From contig JANXZT010000340.1 of assembly GCA_025355395.1 (NCBI GenBank), forward strand, positions 1 through 22,395: DNA of 22,395 bases. Reading direction: 5' to 3'. Of this stretch, positions 7,819 through 17,538 are shown in pieces. The notes under the pieces were generated by a model. That model was not told where the DNA came from. It made no database searches and saw nothing but the letters and a program-made list of their open reading frames with translations. Origin of the DNA: Betaproteobacteria bacterium. Lineage in GTDB: Bacteria; Pseudomonadota; Gammaproteobacteria; Burkholderiales; Casimicrobiaceae. How positions within the stretch are numbered: position 1 is the first letter of the stretch; each line of letters opens with the position of its first letter. The translations under genes and the position numbers were made by a program.

Positions 7819-7833
7819 GCAATTCGCGTGCCA
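7819..7833 (-). promoter_or_regulatory. Sigma-54 (RpoN) -24/-12 promoter of the kinase-ppk1 operon
   Basis: On the minus strand TGGCACGCGAATTGC matches all 11 fixed positions of TGGCACG-N4-TTGC. The base after it is G rather than A/T. The predicted transcription start is near 7807, about 36 bases before the kinase ATG at 7771. Such a full match is unlikely by chance (about 4^-11 per position), and the distance to the gene is right. An activator site was not recognised; the shared 169-base divergent region also serves yicC. Confidence 0.72.
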
Positions 7834-7940
7834 GCAAATGCGCTGCGGCTTGCGCCGCGGAGGGATAACGCATACATTCTCGACAACCAAGCCGGCAAAG
7901 TAAAGCCTGAAAAAGTGCATACATCTGCCACAAAAAGTCG

Positions 7941-8807
7941 ATGATCCTGAGCATGACCGGCTTCGCGGCGGTTAGCGCGGATTTGCCGGGGCTCGCTCTC
8001 TCGGTCGAGTTGCGTTCCGTCAATCATCGCTATCTTGATCTCCAGATCCGGGTTCCGGATGAGTTGCGCGCGCTCGAAACGTCGCTTCGCGAGCGCATCA
8101 GCGCTCAGTTGAAGCGTGGCAAGGTCGAGTGCCGCGTCGCGATCAATCGCAGCGCGCCAGGTGCTGCCGAGCTTGCCATCGACGAAGCGCGCGTGCAGAA
8201 ACTTGCGAAAGCCGCCAACGATATCCAGCGCCACGCTGCGGGTGCAACACCATTGTCGGTGGCCGAGATCCTGCGCTGGCCAGGCGTGCTGGCCGAGCCC
8301 ACGGTGCCTCCCGAAATTTTGGCGATCAAGGTGCACGCGCTCCTCGGACAGGCGCTGGCCGACCTTGCGGCATCGCGCGAGCGCGAAGGGGCCAAGCTCG
8401 CGGCGGTGCTCGAAGAGCGCTGCGCAGCCATCGAAATGCAGGTGGCGCGGGTGGCGCCGCGGATTCCTGCAGTTCACGCCGCGTTTATGGACAAGCTCGG
8501 CGCACGACTGCGCGAAGCGGGCCTCGATGCCGACGAGAACCGCCTCAAACAGGAGTTCGCCGTGTTCGCGACCAAGGTCGACGTTGCGGAGGAGCTCGCG
8601 CGCCTTTCTACTCATGTCACCGAAGTGCGGCGGGTGCTCGAAGCCGGCGGCGCCGCGGGCAAGCGACTCGATTTCCTGATGCAGGAGCTTCACCGCGAGG
8701 CCAACACCCTGGGATCGAAATCCGTCGACGGGGAGCTCTCGCAAGCATCCCTCGAGCTCAAAGTCCTGATCGAGCAGATGCGCGAACAGGTTCAAAACCT
8801 TGAGTGA
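7941..8807 (+). CDS. yicC: YicC/YloC family endoribonuclease
   Basis: Conserved bacterial protein of 288 residues; family members have been characterised as endoribonucleases acting on small and messenger RNA. It has the typical N-terminus (MILSMTGFAAVSAD, LSVELRSVNHRYLDLQIRVPDELR) and the C-terminal DUF1732 region (EVRRVLEAGGAAGKRLDFLMQELHREANTLGSKS, LELKVLIEQMREQVQNLE). The length is normal. Start is ATG 7941, with a second in-frame ATG at 7953; neither has a good ribosome site. Its stop overlaps the gmk start by 8 bases, giving translational coupling. The yicC-gmk-rpoZ-rel order is conserved in proteobacteria. It is transcribed divergently from the kinase. Confidence 0.94.
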   Translation: MILSMTGFAAVSADLPGLALSVELRSVNHRYLDLQIRVPDELRALETSLRERISAQLKRGKVECRVAINRSAPGAAELAIDEARVQKLAKAANDIQRHAAGATPLSVAEILRWPGVLAEPTVPPEILAIKVHALLGQALADLAASREREGAKLAAVLEERCAAIEMQVARVAPRIPAVHAAFMDKLGARLREAGLDADENRLKQEFAVFATKVDVAEELARLSTHVTEVRRVLEAGGAAGKRLDFLMQELHREANTLGSKSVDGELSQASLELKVLIEQMREQVQNLE

Positions 8808-9468
8808 CACTTTCGCCGCCGACGCCGCGGCACCGCACACCGCGTCGCCGGTTCCGGCCGGCACACTGTTCGTGATTGCCGCGCCATCGGGCGGGGGCAA
8901 GACGAGCCTCGTATCCGCCCTGCTCGAGCGCGAGCGTAACCTCCGCCTCTCGGTCTCGTACACGACGCGCCCGCCGCGTCCGGGCGAAATGCACGGCGTG
9001 CACTATCAGTTCATCGATGAGCCGCGCTTCCTGGTGCTGCAGGCGGCCGGGGAATTCCTGGAGCACGCGCACGTCCATGGCAACTGGTATGCAACGTCGG
9101 CAACGTGGTTGCGCCAGGAGGTCGGAGCCGGCAACGACGTGCTGCTCGAGATCGACTGGCAAGGTGCCGCCCAGGTGCGCTCGTTGATTCCGACCGCAGT
9201 GCACATCTTCATCCTTCCGCCCTCTCTCGTGCTCCTCAAGGAGCGCCTCGAAAAACGGGGTCAGGATTCGCCGGCGGTCATCACGCGCCGTCTCGAAGCT
9301 GCCAAGGAAGAGATGCGCCACTGTGGCGAGTTCGATTATGTTATTATTAATCAGGAGTTTGCTGCGGCAATCGATGATCTCGCCGCAGTGGTGCGCGCAA
9401 GTCGGCTGCGCACCGCCGCGCAATGCGTGCGCCATGAGACGCTGCTGCGGTCACTCTTCGCCCCCTGA
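8800..9468 (+). CDS. gmk: Guanylate kinase
   Basis: Phosphorylates GMP to GDP with ATP. The P-loop APSGGGKT (28-35) is followed by the GMP-binding segment SVSYTTRPPRPGEMHGVHYQF, then HVHGNWYAT and VLLEIDWQGAAQVR. Length is 222 residues, slightly long because about 20 variable residues precede the conserved GTLFVIAAPSG. The only start codon before the P-loop in this frame is TTG at 8800, which overlaps the end of yicC by 8 bases, so translation is probably coupled. It is followed after 22 bases by rpoZ and then by the (p)ppGpp enzyme; (p)ppGpp inhibits Gmk in several bacteria, a functional reason for the grouping. Confidence 0.95.
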   Translation: MSDTFAADAAAPHTASPVPAGTLFVIAAPSGGGKTSLVSALLERERNLRLSVSYTTRPPRPGEMHGVHYQFIDEPRFLVLQAAGEFLEHAHVHGNWYATSATWLRQEVGAGNDVLLEIDWQGAAQVRSLIPTAVHIFILPPSLVLLKERLEKRGQDSPAVITRRLEAAKEEMRHCGEFDYVIINQEFAAAIDDLAAVVRASRLRTAAQCVRHETLLRSLFAP

Positions 9469-9490
9469 CCAGTTCTTACCGGTAGACCCA

Positions 9491-9697
9491 ATGGCCCGCA
9501 TCACCATCGACGATTGCCTCGACAAGATCCCTAACCGCTTCGAGCTAACCCTTGCTGCCACCAATCGCGCGCGCCAGTTAAGCGCCGGCTCGACCCCGCT
9601 CCTCGATCCCGATCGCGACAAGCCCACGGTCATCGCGCTGCGCGAAATTGCAGCCGGACGCGTGGGAATCGAACTGCTCCTCAAGGGCCAAAGCTGA
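9491..9697 (+). CDS. rpoZ: RNA polymerase omega subunit
   Basis: Small subunit that binds beta-prime, helps assembly and forms part of the first (p)ppGpp site in proteobacteria. It has 68 residues, normal for betaproteobacteria: MARITIDDCLDKIPNRFELT, LAATNRARQL, then KPTVIALREIAAGRVG. ATG 9491 is fixed by family alignment; the ribosome site is weak (GGTAG). It sits 22 bases after gmk and 31 before the rel gene, probably one transcript. Confidence 0.96.
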   Translation: MARITIDDCLDKIPNRFELTLAATNRARQLSAGSTPLLDPDRDKPTVIALREIAAGRVGIELLLKGQS

Positions 9698-9728
9698 CGC
9701 ACCAGGACCCTTGACGCGGCAGCGAGGC

Positions 9729-11873
<2,145 letters not shown>

Positions 11874-11874
11874 C

Positions 11875-12226
11875 GCCGCGAACCGGCGAGCAGGGACCCC
11901 TCGGGGATGCGAGCGGGATGAGTCGGCGCTCGAGGGCGACACCACGGATGTGGAACTACCCACGACCGTGCGGAGCCCGAGGCCGCGAACCGGCGAGCCA
12001 GGGCGTGAGCCGAGGAGCAGGGGCCCCGGGCGAAGCGTGGGGATGCGACTGGGGCGAATCGCCATGTGAGGCCGACAGCACAGAGCGTGCAGACAATCAG
12101 CAGTGCGGAGGCCGAGGGACCCCTCGGGGATGCGAGCGGGGGTGAGTCGGCGCTCGAGGGCGACACCACGGATGTGGAACTACCCACGACCGTGCGGAGC
12201 CCGAGGCCGCGAACCGGCGAGCAGGG
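11875..12226. repeat. Intergenic GC-rich repeat array
   Basis: This fills the 364 bases between the convergent rel/spoT and ammonium transporter genes. A block of about 106 bases occurs twice almost unchanged (11892-11997 and 12115-12221), differing by about two bases at the GAGCGGG(A/GG)TGAG site. A shorter motif, GCCGCGAACCGGCGAG, occurs three times (11875, 11982, 12206). Units join at GAGGCCG, and the middle segment (11982-12110) looks like diverged copies (GCAGGGGCCCC, GGGGATGCGA). Short dyads such as CCCCTCGGGG and GCTCGAG recur. Open frames exist on both strands but look like repeat translations, not proteins. No transposase or target duplication is visible. Confidence 0.85.
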
Positions 12227-12237
12227 AGCAGTGCGGC

Positions 12238-13440
12238 TTACCAGCTCGCCTCGCGCTCCGGCGTGGCGGTGATCTTGTGAATCGTCAAGTCGGCGCCGTT
12301 GAATTCCTCTTCGGCATCAAGGCGCAATCCCACCGCAAGCTTGAGGCCGCTGTAGACCAGCACTCCGCCAATCACGGCGACGGCGATGCCTCCCAGCGTA
12401 CCCAGCACTTGCGCGCCAACGGCCACACCACCCATGCCACCCAGCGCCTTCGCGCCAAAGATGCCCGCCGCAATGCCACCCCACGCGCCGCACACGCCGT
12501 GCAAAGGCCACACGCCCAGCACGTCGTCGATGCGTAGGCGATTCTGGGTCGCCGTAAAGAGATAGACGAAGAGAGCACCGGCCACGAGGCCGGTCACCAG
12601 CGCGCCCATCGGATGCATGACATCCGAACCGGCACAGATTGCGACCAATCCAGCGAGCGGACCGTTGTGCACGAAGCCGGGGTCGTTGCGTCCTGCCACG
12701 AACGCGGCGATGGTGCCGCCCGCCATCGCCAGGAGCGAATTCACCGCCACCAAGCCGGAGATCTTGGGGAGTGTCTGCGCCGACATCACATTGAATCCGA
12801 ACCAGCCCACCGACAGGATCCACGCGCCCAGGGCCAGGAAGGGGATCGACGAAGGCGGATGGGCCGAGATACCGCCATCGCGCGAGTAACGGCCACGGCG
12901 CGCACCGAGCAGCAGCACCGCCATGAGTCCGATCCAGCCGCCCATGGCATGAACGACCACGCTTCCGGCGAAGTCGTGGAATTCCTCGCCAAAGGTCATC
13001 TTGAGCCAGGCTTGGATACCGAAATGCTGGTTCCATGCGATACCTTCGAAGAACGGGTAGATGAACCCGACCAGGAGGAACGTGGCCGCAAGCTGCGGGT
13101 TGAACCGCGCGCGCTCGGCAATCCCCCCGGAGACGATGGCGGGAATGGCTGCAGCAAAGGTCAGGAGAAAGAAAAAGCGAACAAGCTCGTAGCCATTGCG
13201 GGCGGACAGCGATTCGACGCCCGCGAAAAAGCCGGTGCCGTAAGCGATGGAATAGCCGATGAAAAAATAGGCAACAGTGGAAACGCTGAAGTCCACCAGG
13301 ATCTTTACCAGCGCATTGACCTGGTTTTTCTTGCGGACCGTTCCCAGCTCCAGGAAGGCAAACCCGCCGTGCATCGCGAGCACCATTACGGCGCCCAATA
13401 GCAGAAAGAGCGTGTCGCTACCCGCTTTCAATTCTTCCAT
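12238..13440 (-). CDS. amtB: Ammonium transporter, Amt family
   Basis: Inner-membrane ammonium channel of 400 residues with about 11 membrane helices. It starts directly with a helix (LFLLLGAVMVLAMHGGFAFLELGTVRKKNQV), so it has no cleaved signal. Key residues: Asp156 in FHDFAGSVVVH, the twin pore histidines His164 and His314 (WPLHGVCGAWGG) and GWFGFNVMSAQ. ATG 13440 has GAGG six bases upstream. The C-terminal tail is charged and cytoplasmic. No GlnK/PII gene is adjacent, so regulation by PII would be in trans. A sigma-54-like element at 13540-13555 fits nitrogen control. It converges on the rel/spoT gene across the repeat array. Confidence 0.94.
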   Translation of the reverse strand: MEELKAGSDTLFLLLGAVMVLAMHGGFAFLELGTVRKKNQVNALVKILVDFSVSTVAYFFIGYSIAYGTGFFAGVESLSARNGYELVRFFFLLTFAAAIPAIVSGGIAERARFNPQLAATFLLVGFIYPFFEGIAWNQHFGIQAWLKMTFGEEFHDFAGSVVVHAMGGWIGLMAVLLLGARRGRYSRDGGISAHPPSSIPFLALGAWILSVGWFGFNVMSAQTLPKISGLVAVNSLLAMAGGTIAAFVAGRNDPGFVHNGPLAGLVAICAGSDVMHPMGALVTGLVAGALFVYLFTATQNRLRIDDVLGVWPLHGVCGAWGGIAAGIFGAKALGGMGGVAVGAQVLGTLGGIAVAVIGGVLVYSGLKLAVGLRLDAEEEFNGADLTIHKITATPEREASW

Positions 13441-13539
13441 GGATTTCCTCGAGGTTTACAGCTGACGGCGGACGGCCGGAGGTCATGGCCCCGGTTTTGC
13501 TCTGAGTGCGGGCAGCGCTCCCGCTGTCCGGGCATTGGG

Positions 13540-13555
13540 AGCAGCGATTGCGCCA
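13540..13555 (-). promoter_or_regulatory. Possible sigma-54 promoter of the ammonium transporter
   Basis: On the minus strand TGGCGCAATCGCTGCT keeps the GG-N10-GC core and TGGC/TGC arms of the -24/-12 consensus with three mismatches. The predicted start is near 13529, giving a leader of about 90 bases. A dyad GACTT-A-AAGTC lies just upstream at about 13566-13576. Three mismatches are common in GC-rich DNA, so the support is mainly that ammonium transporters are classically NtrC/RpoN-controlled. Confidence 0.45.
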
Positions 13556-13663
13556 CCCCGATCAGACTTTAAGTCAGATTAGTTGCGACGCACCGAAGGG
13601 TCTTTCCTGCCTTCGCAGCACTTAATCGGCGATTGTGGCGCAAGGGCGAACCCCGACGCCATA

Positions 13664-13692
13664 AAAAAGGGCCGCGTGCAGCGGCCCTTTTT
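13664..13692 (-). terminator. Rho-independent terminator after grxD
   Basis: A perfect 7-base stem (GGGCCGC / GCGGCCC, 13669-13675 and 13681-13687) with loop GTGCA is flanked by A and T runs, so it can work in both directions. On the minus strand it lies 18 bases after the grxD stop and ends in T6. It isolates grxD from the ammonium transporter gene. Confidence 0.9.
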
Positions 13693-13709
13693 GCGTACGA
13701 TAAAGCGCC

Positions 13710-14027
13710 TCAGGCCGGCTGCCCGCTCAAGAGTTGCTTCAACTCTCCGGATTCATACATTTCGCGCATGATGTCCGCGCCGCCGACAAACTCGCCGTTG
13801 ACGTAGAGCTGGGGAACGGTCGGCCAGTTGGCGAACTCCTTGACACCCTGACGGATGTCGGCGTCGGCCAAGACGTTGACGGACGCGAAGTCGCCCGCGC
13901 CACAGGCCTGGAGCATCTGAACCGCGGCGCTGGAAAAGCCGCATTGCGGAAACTGCGGGGTGCCCTTCATGTAAAGCACGACGCGGTGGCCGGTGACCTG
14001 CTCCTTGATCTTTTCCTGCACGCTCAT
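13710..14027 (-). CDS. grxD: Monothiol glutaredoxin, Grx4 type
   Basis: Cytosolic monothiol glutaredoxin of 105 residues that carries glutathione-ligated Fe-S clusters, with BolA as the usual partner. Active site CGFS has Cys29; the glutathione-binding WPTVPQLYVNGEFVGGADI is complete. Length matches single-domain Grx4. ATG 14027 is preceded by a strong AAGGAGG. It is monocistronic, with its own terminator at 13664-13692 and a 137-base gap upstream. Confidence 0.96.
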   Translation of the reverse strand: MSVQEKIKEQVTGHRVVLYMKGTPQFPQCGFSSAAVQMLQACGAGDFASVNVLADADIRQGVKEFANWPTVPQLYVNGEFVGGADIMREMYESGELKQLLSGQPA

Positions 14028-14115
14028 GGCTGCCTCCTTGATATCGGGCGATTCTACTCAATTGGGGGAATCAACGCATCAACTCAAGTGGATGAGACAG
14101 CAATGGTAGCTGGAA

Positions 14116-14160
14116 GATCACTGGCGGGGGCCCCTGGCCAGTGCCGAATGATTGGTGATC
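14116..14160 (-). terminator. Nested inverted repeats at the end of the ABC transporter operon
   Basis: Two dyads are nested: GATCAC (14116-14121) with GTGATC (14155-14160), and CACTGGC (14119-14125) with GCCAGTG (14137-14143), all perfect. They start 4 bases after the stop of the last permease gene. No T-run follows, so this may be a transcript-stabilising hairpin or Rho-assisted end rather than a classical terminator. It could also matter for the grxD promoter region. Confidence 0.4.
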
Positions 14161-14164
14161 GGAC

Positions 14165-15052
14165 TCATTCCTTGACGGCGCCGGTAAGCCCGGAAACGTA
14201 GTACTCCACAAAAAACGAGTAAAGAATGGCCACCGGAAGCGAGCCAAAAAGCGCGCCCGCCATGAGCGAACCCCAGTGGTAGACATCCCCCTCCACGAGC
14301 TCGGTCACGACGGCGACCGACACCGTCTTCACCTCCGACGACGAAACGAAGGTGAGGGCATAGATGAACTCGTTCCACGACAGCGTGAAAGCGAAGATGC
14401 CCGCCGAAATGAGTCCCGGCACTGCCAGCGGCAGGATGATCTTGATCAGGATCTGCAGGCGGGTCGCACCGTCGATCAGCGCGCACTCCTCGAGCTCGAA
14501 CGGGATCGACTTGAAATACCCCATCAGGAGCCATGTGCAAAATGGGATCAGGAAGGTCGGATAGGTCAGGATCAACGCGAGGCGCGTGTCGAAGAGGTTG
14601 AGCTTGTACACCATCGCCGCCAGCGGAATGAACAGGATCGAAGGTGGCACGAGATAGGCGAGAAAGATGCCCATCCCCACGTAGCGCGATCCCCGGTAGC
14701 GCAGCCGCTCGATCGCATACGCCGCGAGCACGCTGCATACGATCGACACGAAGGTCGCCACCACCGATACCAGCACGGTATTCCATAGCCACGAGGGGTA
14801 ATCGGTTTCGAACAGCAGCTTGTTAATGTGGGCGAAGGTCGGGTGAACGACCCAGAATGGATTGCCTTCCCGCGAAAGCAATTCCTCATTCGGCTTGAAC
14901 GCCGTGATCACCATCCAGTAGAAGGGAAAGAGCAGCACGATCAGGAACGCGCCCAATGGCAGGTACACCGTCACCACCCGCCGCGGCAGCGAGGTGAGGT
15001 AGTGCATGCCTTGCGAGTCGACGCTTTCCGGCGTGGCGTTGGCCTTGCTCAT
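14165..15052 (-). CDS. Carbohydrate ABC transporter permease, MalG type
   Basis: Inner-membrane permease of 295 residues with six predicted membrane helices. The ATPase-contacting EAA loop is EECALIDGATRLQILIKIILPLAVPG (about residues 192-217), in the usual place before the last two helices. The N-terminal helix VYLPLGAFLIVLLFPFYWMVITAFKP and the tail FFVEYYVSGLTGAVKE are typical of MalG/UgpE-class partners. Its ATG overlaps the stop of the upstream permease by 4 bases (ATGA), so translation is coupled. Last gene of the operon. Substrate cannot be told from the permease. Confidence 0.93.
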   Translation of the reverse strand: MSKANATPESVDSQGMHYLTSLPRRVVTVYLPLGAFLIVLLFPFYWMVITAFKPNEELLSREGNPFWVVHPTFAHINKLLFETDYPSWLWNTVLVSVVATFVSIVCSVLAAYAIERLRYRGSRYVGMGIFLAYLVPPSILFIPLAAMVYKLNLFDTRLALILTYPTFLIPFCTWLLMGYFKSIPFELEECALIDGATRLQILIKIILPLAVPGLISAGIFAFTLSWNEFIYALTFVSSSEVKTVSVAVVTELVEGDVYHWGSLMAGALFGSLPVAILYSFFVEYYVSGLTGAVKE

Positions 15053-15978
15053 CGGTCAGTCCCGCCCTGTTGCCATGCGCGGCGCTGCAAGCCGAAATAG
15101 CTCACCATGATGGCGGCCAGCAGGAACGGCACCATCGCCGTGGCGATGGCGGCACCTTCGCCGAGATTGCCACCCGGGATTGCGCGCTGGAATGACAGCG
15201 TAGCCATCAAGTGCGTGGCGTTGAGCGGGCCACCGCGGGTCAGGACGTAGATGAGCTGGAAGTCGGTGAAGGTGAAGAGCACCGAAAAAGTCATCACCAC
15301 CGCGATGATTGGCGTCAGCAGCGGCAGGGTGACGTGGCGAAACTGCTGCCACGGCGTAGCCCCGTCAAGGCTCGCCGCTTCGTAATAGGAAGGCGAGATG
15401 GTCTGCAAGCCAGCGAGCAGCGTAATCGCCACGAAGGGCACGCCGCGCCAGATATTGGCGGCAATCGTTGAAAAGCGCGCGTGCCAGGGATTGCCGAGAA
15501 AGTCGATGTACTGATGGATCAGCCCCATCCGCATCAGCGCCCAGCTGATGATGGAAAACTGCGAATCGTAGATCCACCAGAAGGCGATCGCCGACAATGC
15601 CGTCGGGACGATGAATGGCAGCAGGACGATCGCGCGGAAGAAGGACTTCAACGGCAGATGCTTGTTCAGCAGCAGCGCCAGCCACAGCCCCAGCACGAAT
15701 TTGATGACACTGGCCACCGCCGTATAGAACAAGGTGTTGAAAAGCGCCAGACGCGTGACCGCATCGCTCCAGAGGAACTTGTAATTCTCGAGCCCGACCC
15801 ACTCTCCGGCACGACCGATCTTGGCGTCGGTAAAGCCGAGATAGGTGCCAAGCCCAAGCGGATACGTCAGGAACAGCAGCAACAGCGCCGCCGCGGGCAC
15901 CATGAACAGCAGCCCGAGCACCGTGCGATCGTCCAGAGCCCGGGACAGCGCGGAACTCGGCTTGGCGATGACGGTCAT
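15049..15978 (-). CDS. Carbohydrate ABC transporter permease, MalF/UgpA type
   Basis: Inner-membrane permease of 309 residues with six membrane helices. The first is FMVPAAALLLLFLTYPLGLGTYLGFTD. The EAA loop is YYEAASLDGATPWQQFRHVTLPLLTP (about residues 205-230). It lacks the large periplasmic loop of enteric MalF, as do most such permeases. It lies 158 bases after the binding-protein gene, with a stable hairpin in between, and overlaps the next permease by 4 bases. The ribosome site is poor. Confidence 0.93.
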   Translation of the reverse strand: MTVIAKPSSALSRALDDRTVLGLLFMVPAAALLLLFLTYPLGLGTYLGFTDAKIGRAGEWVGLENYKFLWSDAVTRLALFNTLFYTAVASVIKFVLGLWLALLLNKHLPLKSFFRAIVLLPFIVPTALSAIAFWWIYDSQFSIISWALMRMGLIHQYIDFLGNPWHARFSTIAANIWRGVPFVAITLLAGLQTISPSYYEAASLDGATPWQQFRHVTLPLLTPIIAVVMTFSVLFTFTDFQLIYVLTRGGPLNATHLMATLSFQRAIPGGNLGEGAAIATAMVPFLLAAIMVSYFGLQRRAWQQGGTDR

Positions 15979-16100
15979 CGGGAGGCCGGCGGTCTTTGGG
16001 TATGGGACGAAGTTGAGGTCAACATGGATGGCGGGCCCGGGTCAGCGGTACTTTGGTCGAAGCCACGACGGCAGCGTATTCCACCCGCGGAGATTGCTCA

Positions 16101-16128
16101 CTTTCGAGCGGCGCCAAGCCGCCCGAAG
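16101..16128 (-). promoter_or_regulatory. Intercistronic hairpin after the binding-protein gene
   Basis: On the minus strand CTTCGGGCGGC pairs with GCCGCTCGAAAG around loop TTGGC: 11 pairs with one bulged A and one G-T pair, starting 8 bases after the binding-protein stop. No T-run follows. In ABC operons such hairpins protect the 5' part of the message, so that more binding protein than permease is made. That role is inferred by analogy with malE-malF. Confidence 0.5.
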
Positions 16129-16136
16129 GTCTTCCC

Positions 16137-17468
16137 TCACACCTTGTAGTAGCGCTCCGCCCGTTTCTGCGCGCGTTCGGCGGCCTCCTTCGGCGTTTTC
16201 GATCCGGACGCGGCCTCCGCCACCATGTTGACGACGATGAAGTCCGCCAGCGCGCCAGCCGAGGCGTAACCCATCTTGCCGGCATACCCGCTCGGCACCA
16301 TGTTCTTCATCGAGTCTCGATATGGTGTGTTCTTGGGGTCCGATGTCCAGATGGGATTCTTCTCATACGCCCGCAAGGCGGGGGTCACATAACCGATCGA
16401 CGCCTCGACCCATGGGTTCATCTGGTCGGCCTCCATCATGAAGCGGAGGTACTCCTTGGCGGCCTTCGGATACTTCGTGTATTTGAAGATCAGCTGATTG
16501 AAGAAGAGCTGGAACTCGGTCGGCCGCCCGATCGGCCCGATCGGCATGTTGGCGTGCTGAATGTCCGCCGCTATTTCCTTGACCTTCGGGTCGGCGGAGT
16601 TCTTCGCCGCGTAGTAGATCGAGATGCCGTTGTTGGTAAGTGAAATCTGCCCGTCCAGAAATGCCTTGTTGTTGTTGGGATCGAGCCACGACAAGGTCCC
16701 CGGTGCAAACGTCGGGTAGAGCTCCTTCGCGTACTCGAGCGCCTTGACTGTCTCGGGGCTGTCGATCACCACCTTGTTGCTTTTGTCGACGAGCGCGCCG
16801 CCGAAGGCCCAAACCAGCCAGTTGCACCAGGTGTTGGCGTCACCGGTCGCGTTGCCCAACGCGAAGCCGGACGGCGTACCCTTTTCTTTGAGAGCCTTGC
16901 ACAACTTCAGCAAGCCGTCGGTATCGCGCGGAAACTTGTCGAAGCCGGCGGCTTTCATGTGGCTATCACGGTACACGAGGCACACGCCGGCAACGCCCAG
17001 CGGTACGCCGATCCACTTCTTGCCATCCGGTCGGAGGTAGGGATCGCACACCGGATAGAACCCGCCGTATTTCTTGTCGAGGTACGTGCAAACGTCGGTC
17101 ACGTCGACCAGCTTGTCCGGATAGAGGTTCGCGTCGTCGTTGGTGGACAGGATGATGTCCGGCCCGGCGCCGACGTTGGCGGCGACGGCCGCCTTGGGCC
17201 GCACATCCTCCCAACCTTCGTTGTCGACCCGGACTTCGATGCCGTACTTGGCCGAAAACTTTTTGACATTGACCATATACTGGTCGATGTCGCCCTGGAC
17301 GAATCGGCTCCAGCGCAACACCCGCAGCTTGGCGCCTTTTTCCGGCGTGAACGTGACTTGCTGCGCCGCGGCGCTCGCCGGAAACAAAGCGGACCCCGTG
17401 CCCAATGCCGCGCCGGCGGCGACACCCGCGGTTGCCTTCAGAAAATTACGACGCTTGATATCACTCAT
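16137..17468 (-). CDS. ABC transporter substrate-binding protein, family 1, Tat-exported
   Basis: Periplasmic solute-binding protein of 443 residues. The N-terminus MSDIKRRNFLKATAGVAAG is a twin-arginine (Tat) signal with the RRNFLK motif, a long hydrophobic core and a cleavage site near ASAAAQQ. The mature part has the family-1 binding-protein pattern (LRVLRWSRF, AKYGIEVRVDNEGWEDV, GPDIILSTNDDA, GKKWIGVPLGVAGVCLVYR, IGPIGRPTEFQLFFNQLI). ATG 17468 has AAGGAGGAG just upstream, so the upstream in-frame reading is not used. It is the second gene after the ATPase. The substrate is probably a sugar, polyol or sugar acid and is not identified. Tat rather than Sec export suggests cytoplasmic folding. 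Confidence 0.92.
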   Translation of the reverse strand: MSDIKRRNFLKATAGVAAGAALGTGSALFPASAAAQQVTFTPEKGAKLRVLRWSRFVQGDIDQYMVNVKKFSAKYGIEVRVDNEGWEDVRPKAAVAANVGAGPDIILSTNDDANLYPDKLVDVTDVCTYLDKKYGGFYPVCDPYLRPDGKKWIGVPLGVAGVCLVYRDSHMKAAGFDKFPRDTDGLLKLCKALKEKGTPSGFALGNATGDANTWCNWLVWAFGGALVDKSNKVVIDSPETVKALEYAKELYPTFAPGTLSWLDPNNNKAFLDGQISLTNNGISIYYAAKNSADPKVKEIAADIQHANMPIGPIGRPTEFQLFFNQLIFKYTKYPKAAKEYLRFMMEADQMNPWVEASIGYVTPALRAYEKNPIWTSDPKNTPYRDSMKNMVPSGYAGKMGYASAGALADFIVVNMVAEAASGSKTPKEAAERAQKRAERYYKV

Positions 17469-17538
17469 CAACTCCTCCTTTGTGGTTATGTGCTTTGCTT
17501 CAAGCCCGCTGCGGCGAGAATACCGGGCCGTGACTCTT

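Noticed and set aside
7772..8023. N-terminal extension of the kinase up to 8023
   Set aside because: It would cross the sigma-54 promoter and the yicC start, and the added residues have no kinase homology.
7776..8963. 395-residue open frame opposite yicC and gmk
   Set aside because: Antisense shadow spanning two real genes and the divergent promoter region.
11875..12226. CRISPR array or coding sequence in the repeat region
   Set aside because: Units are long, unequal and lack regular spacers; frames on both strands only reflect the repeat.
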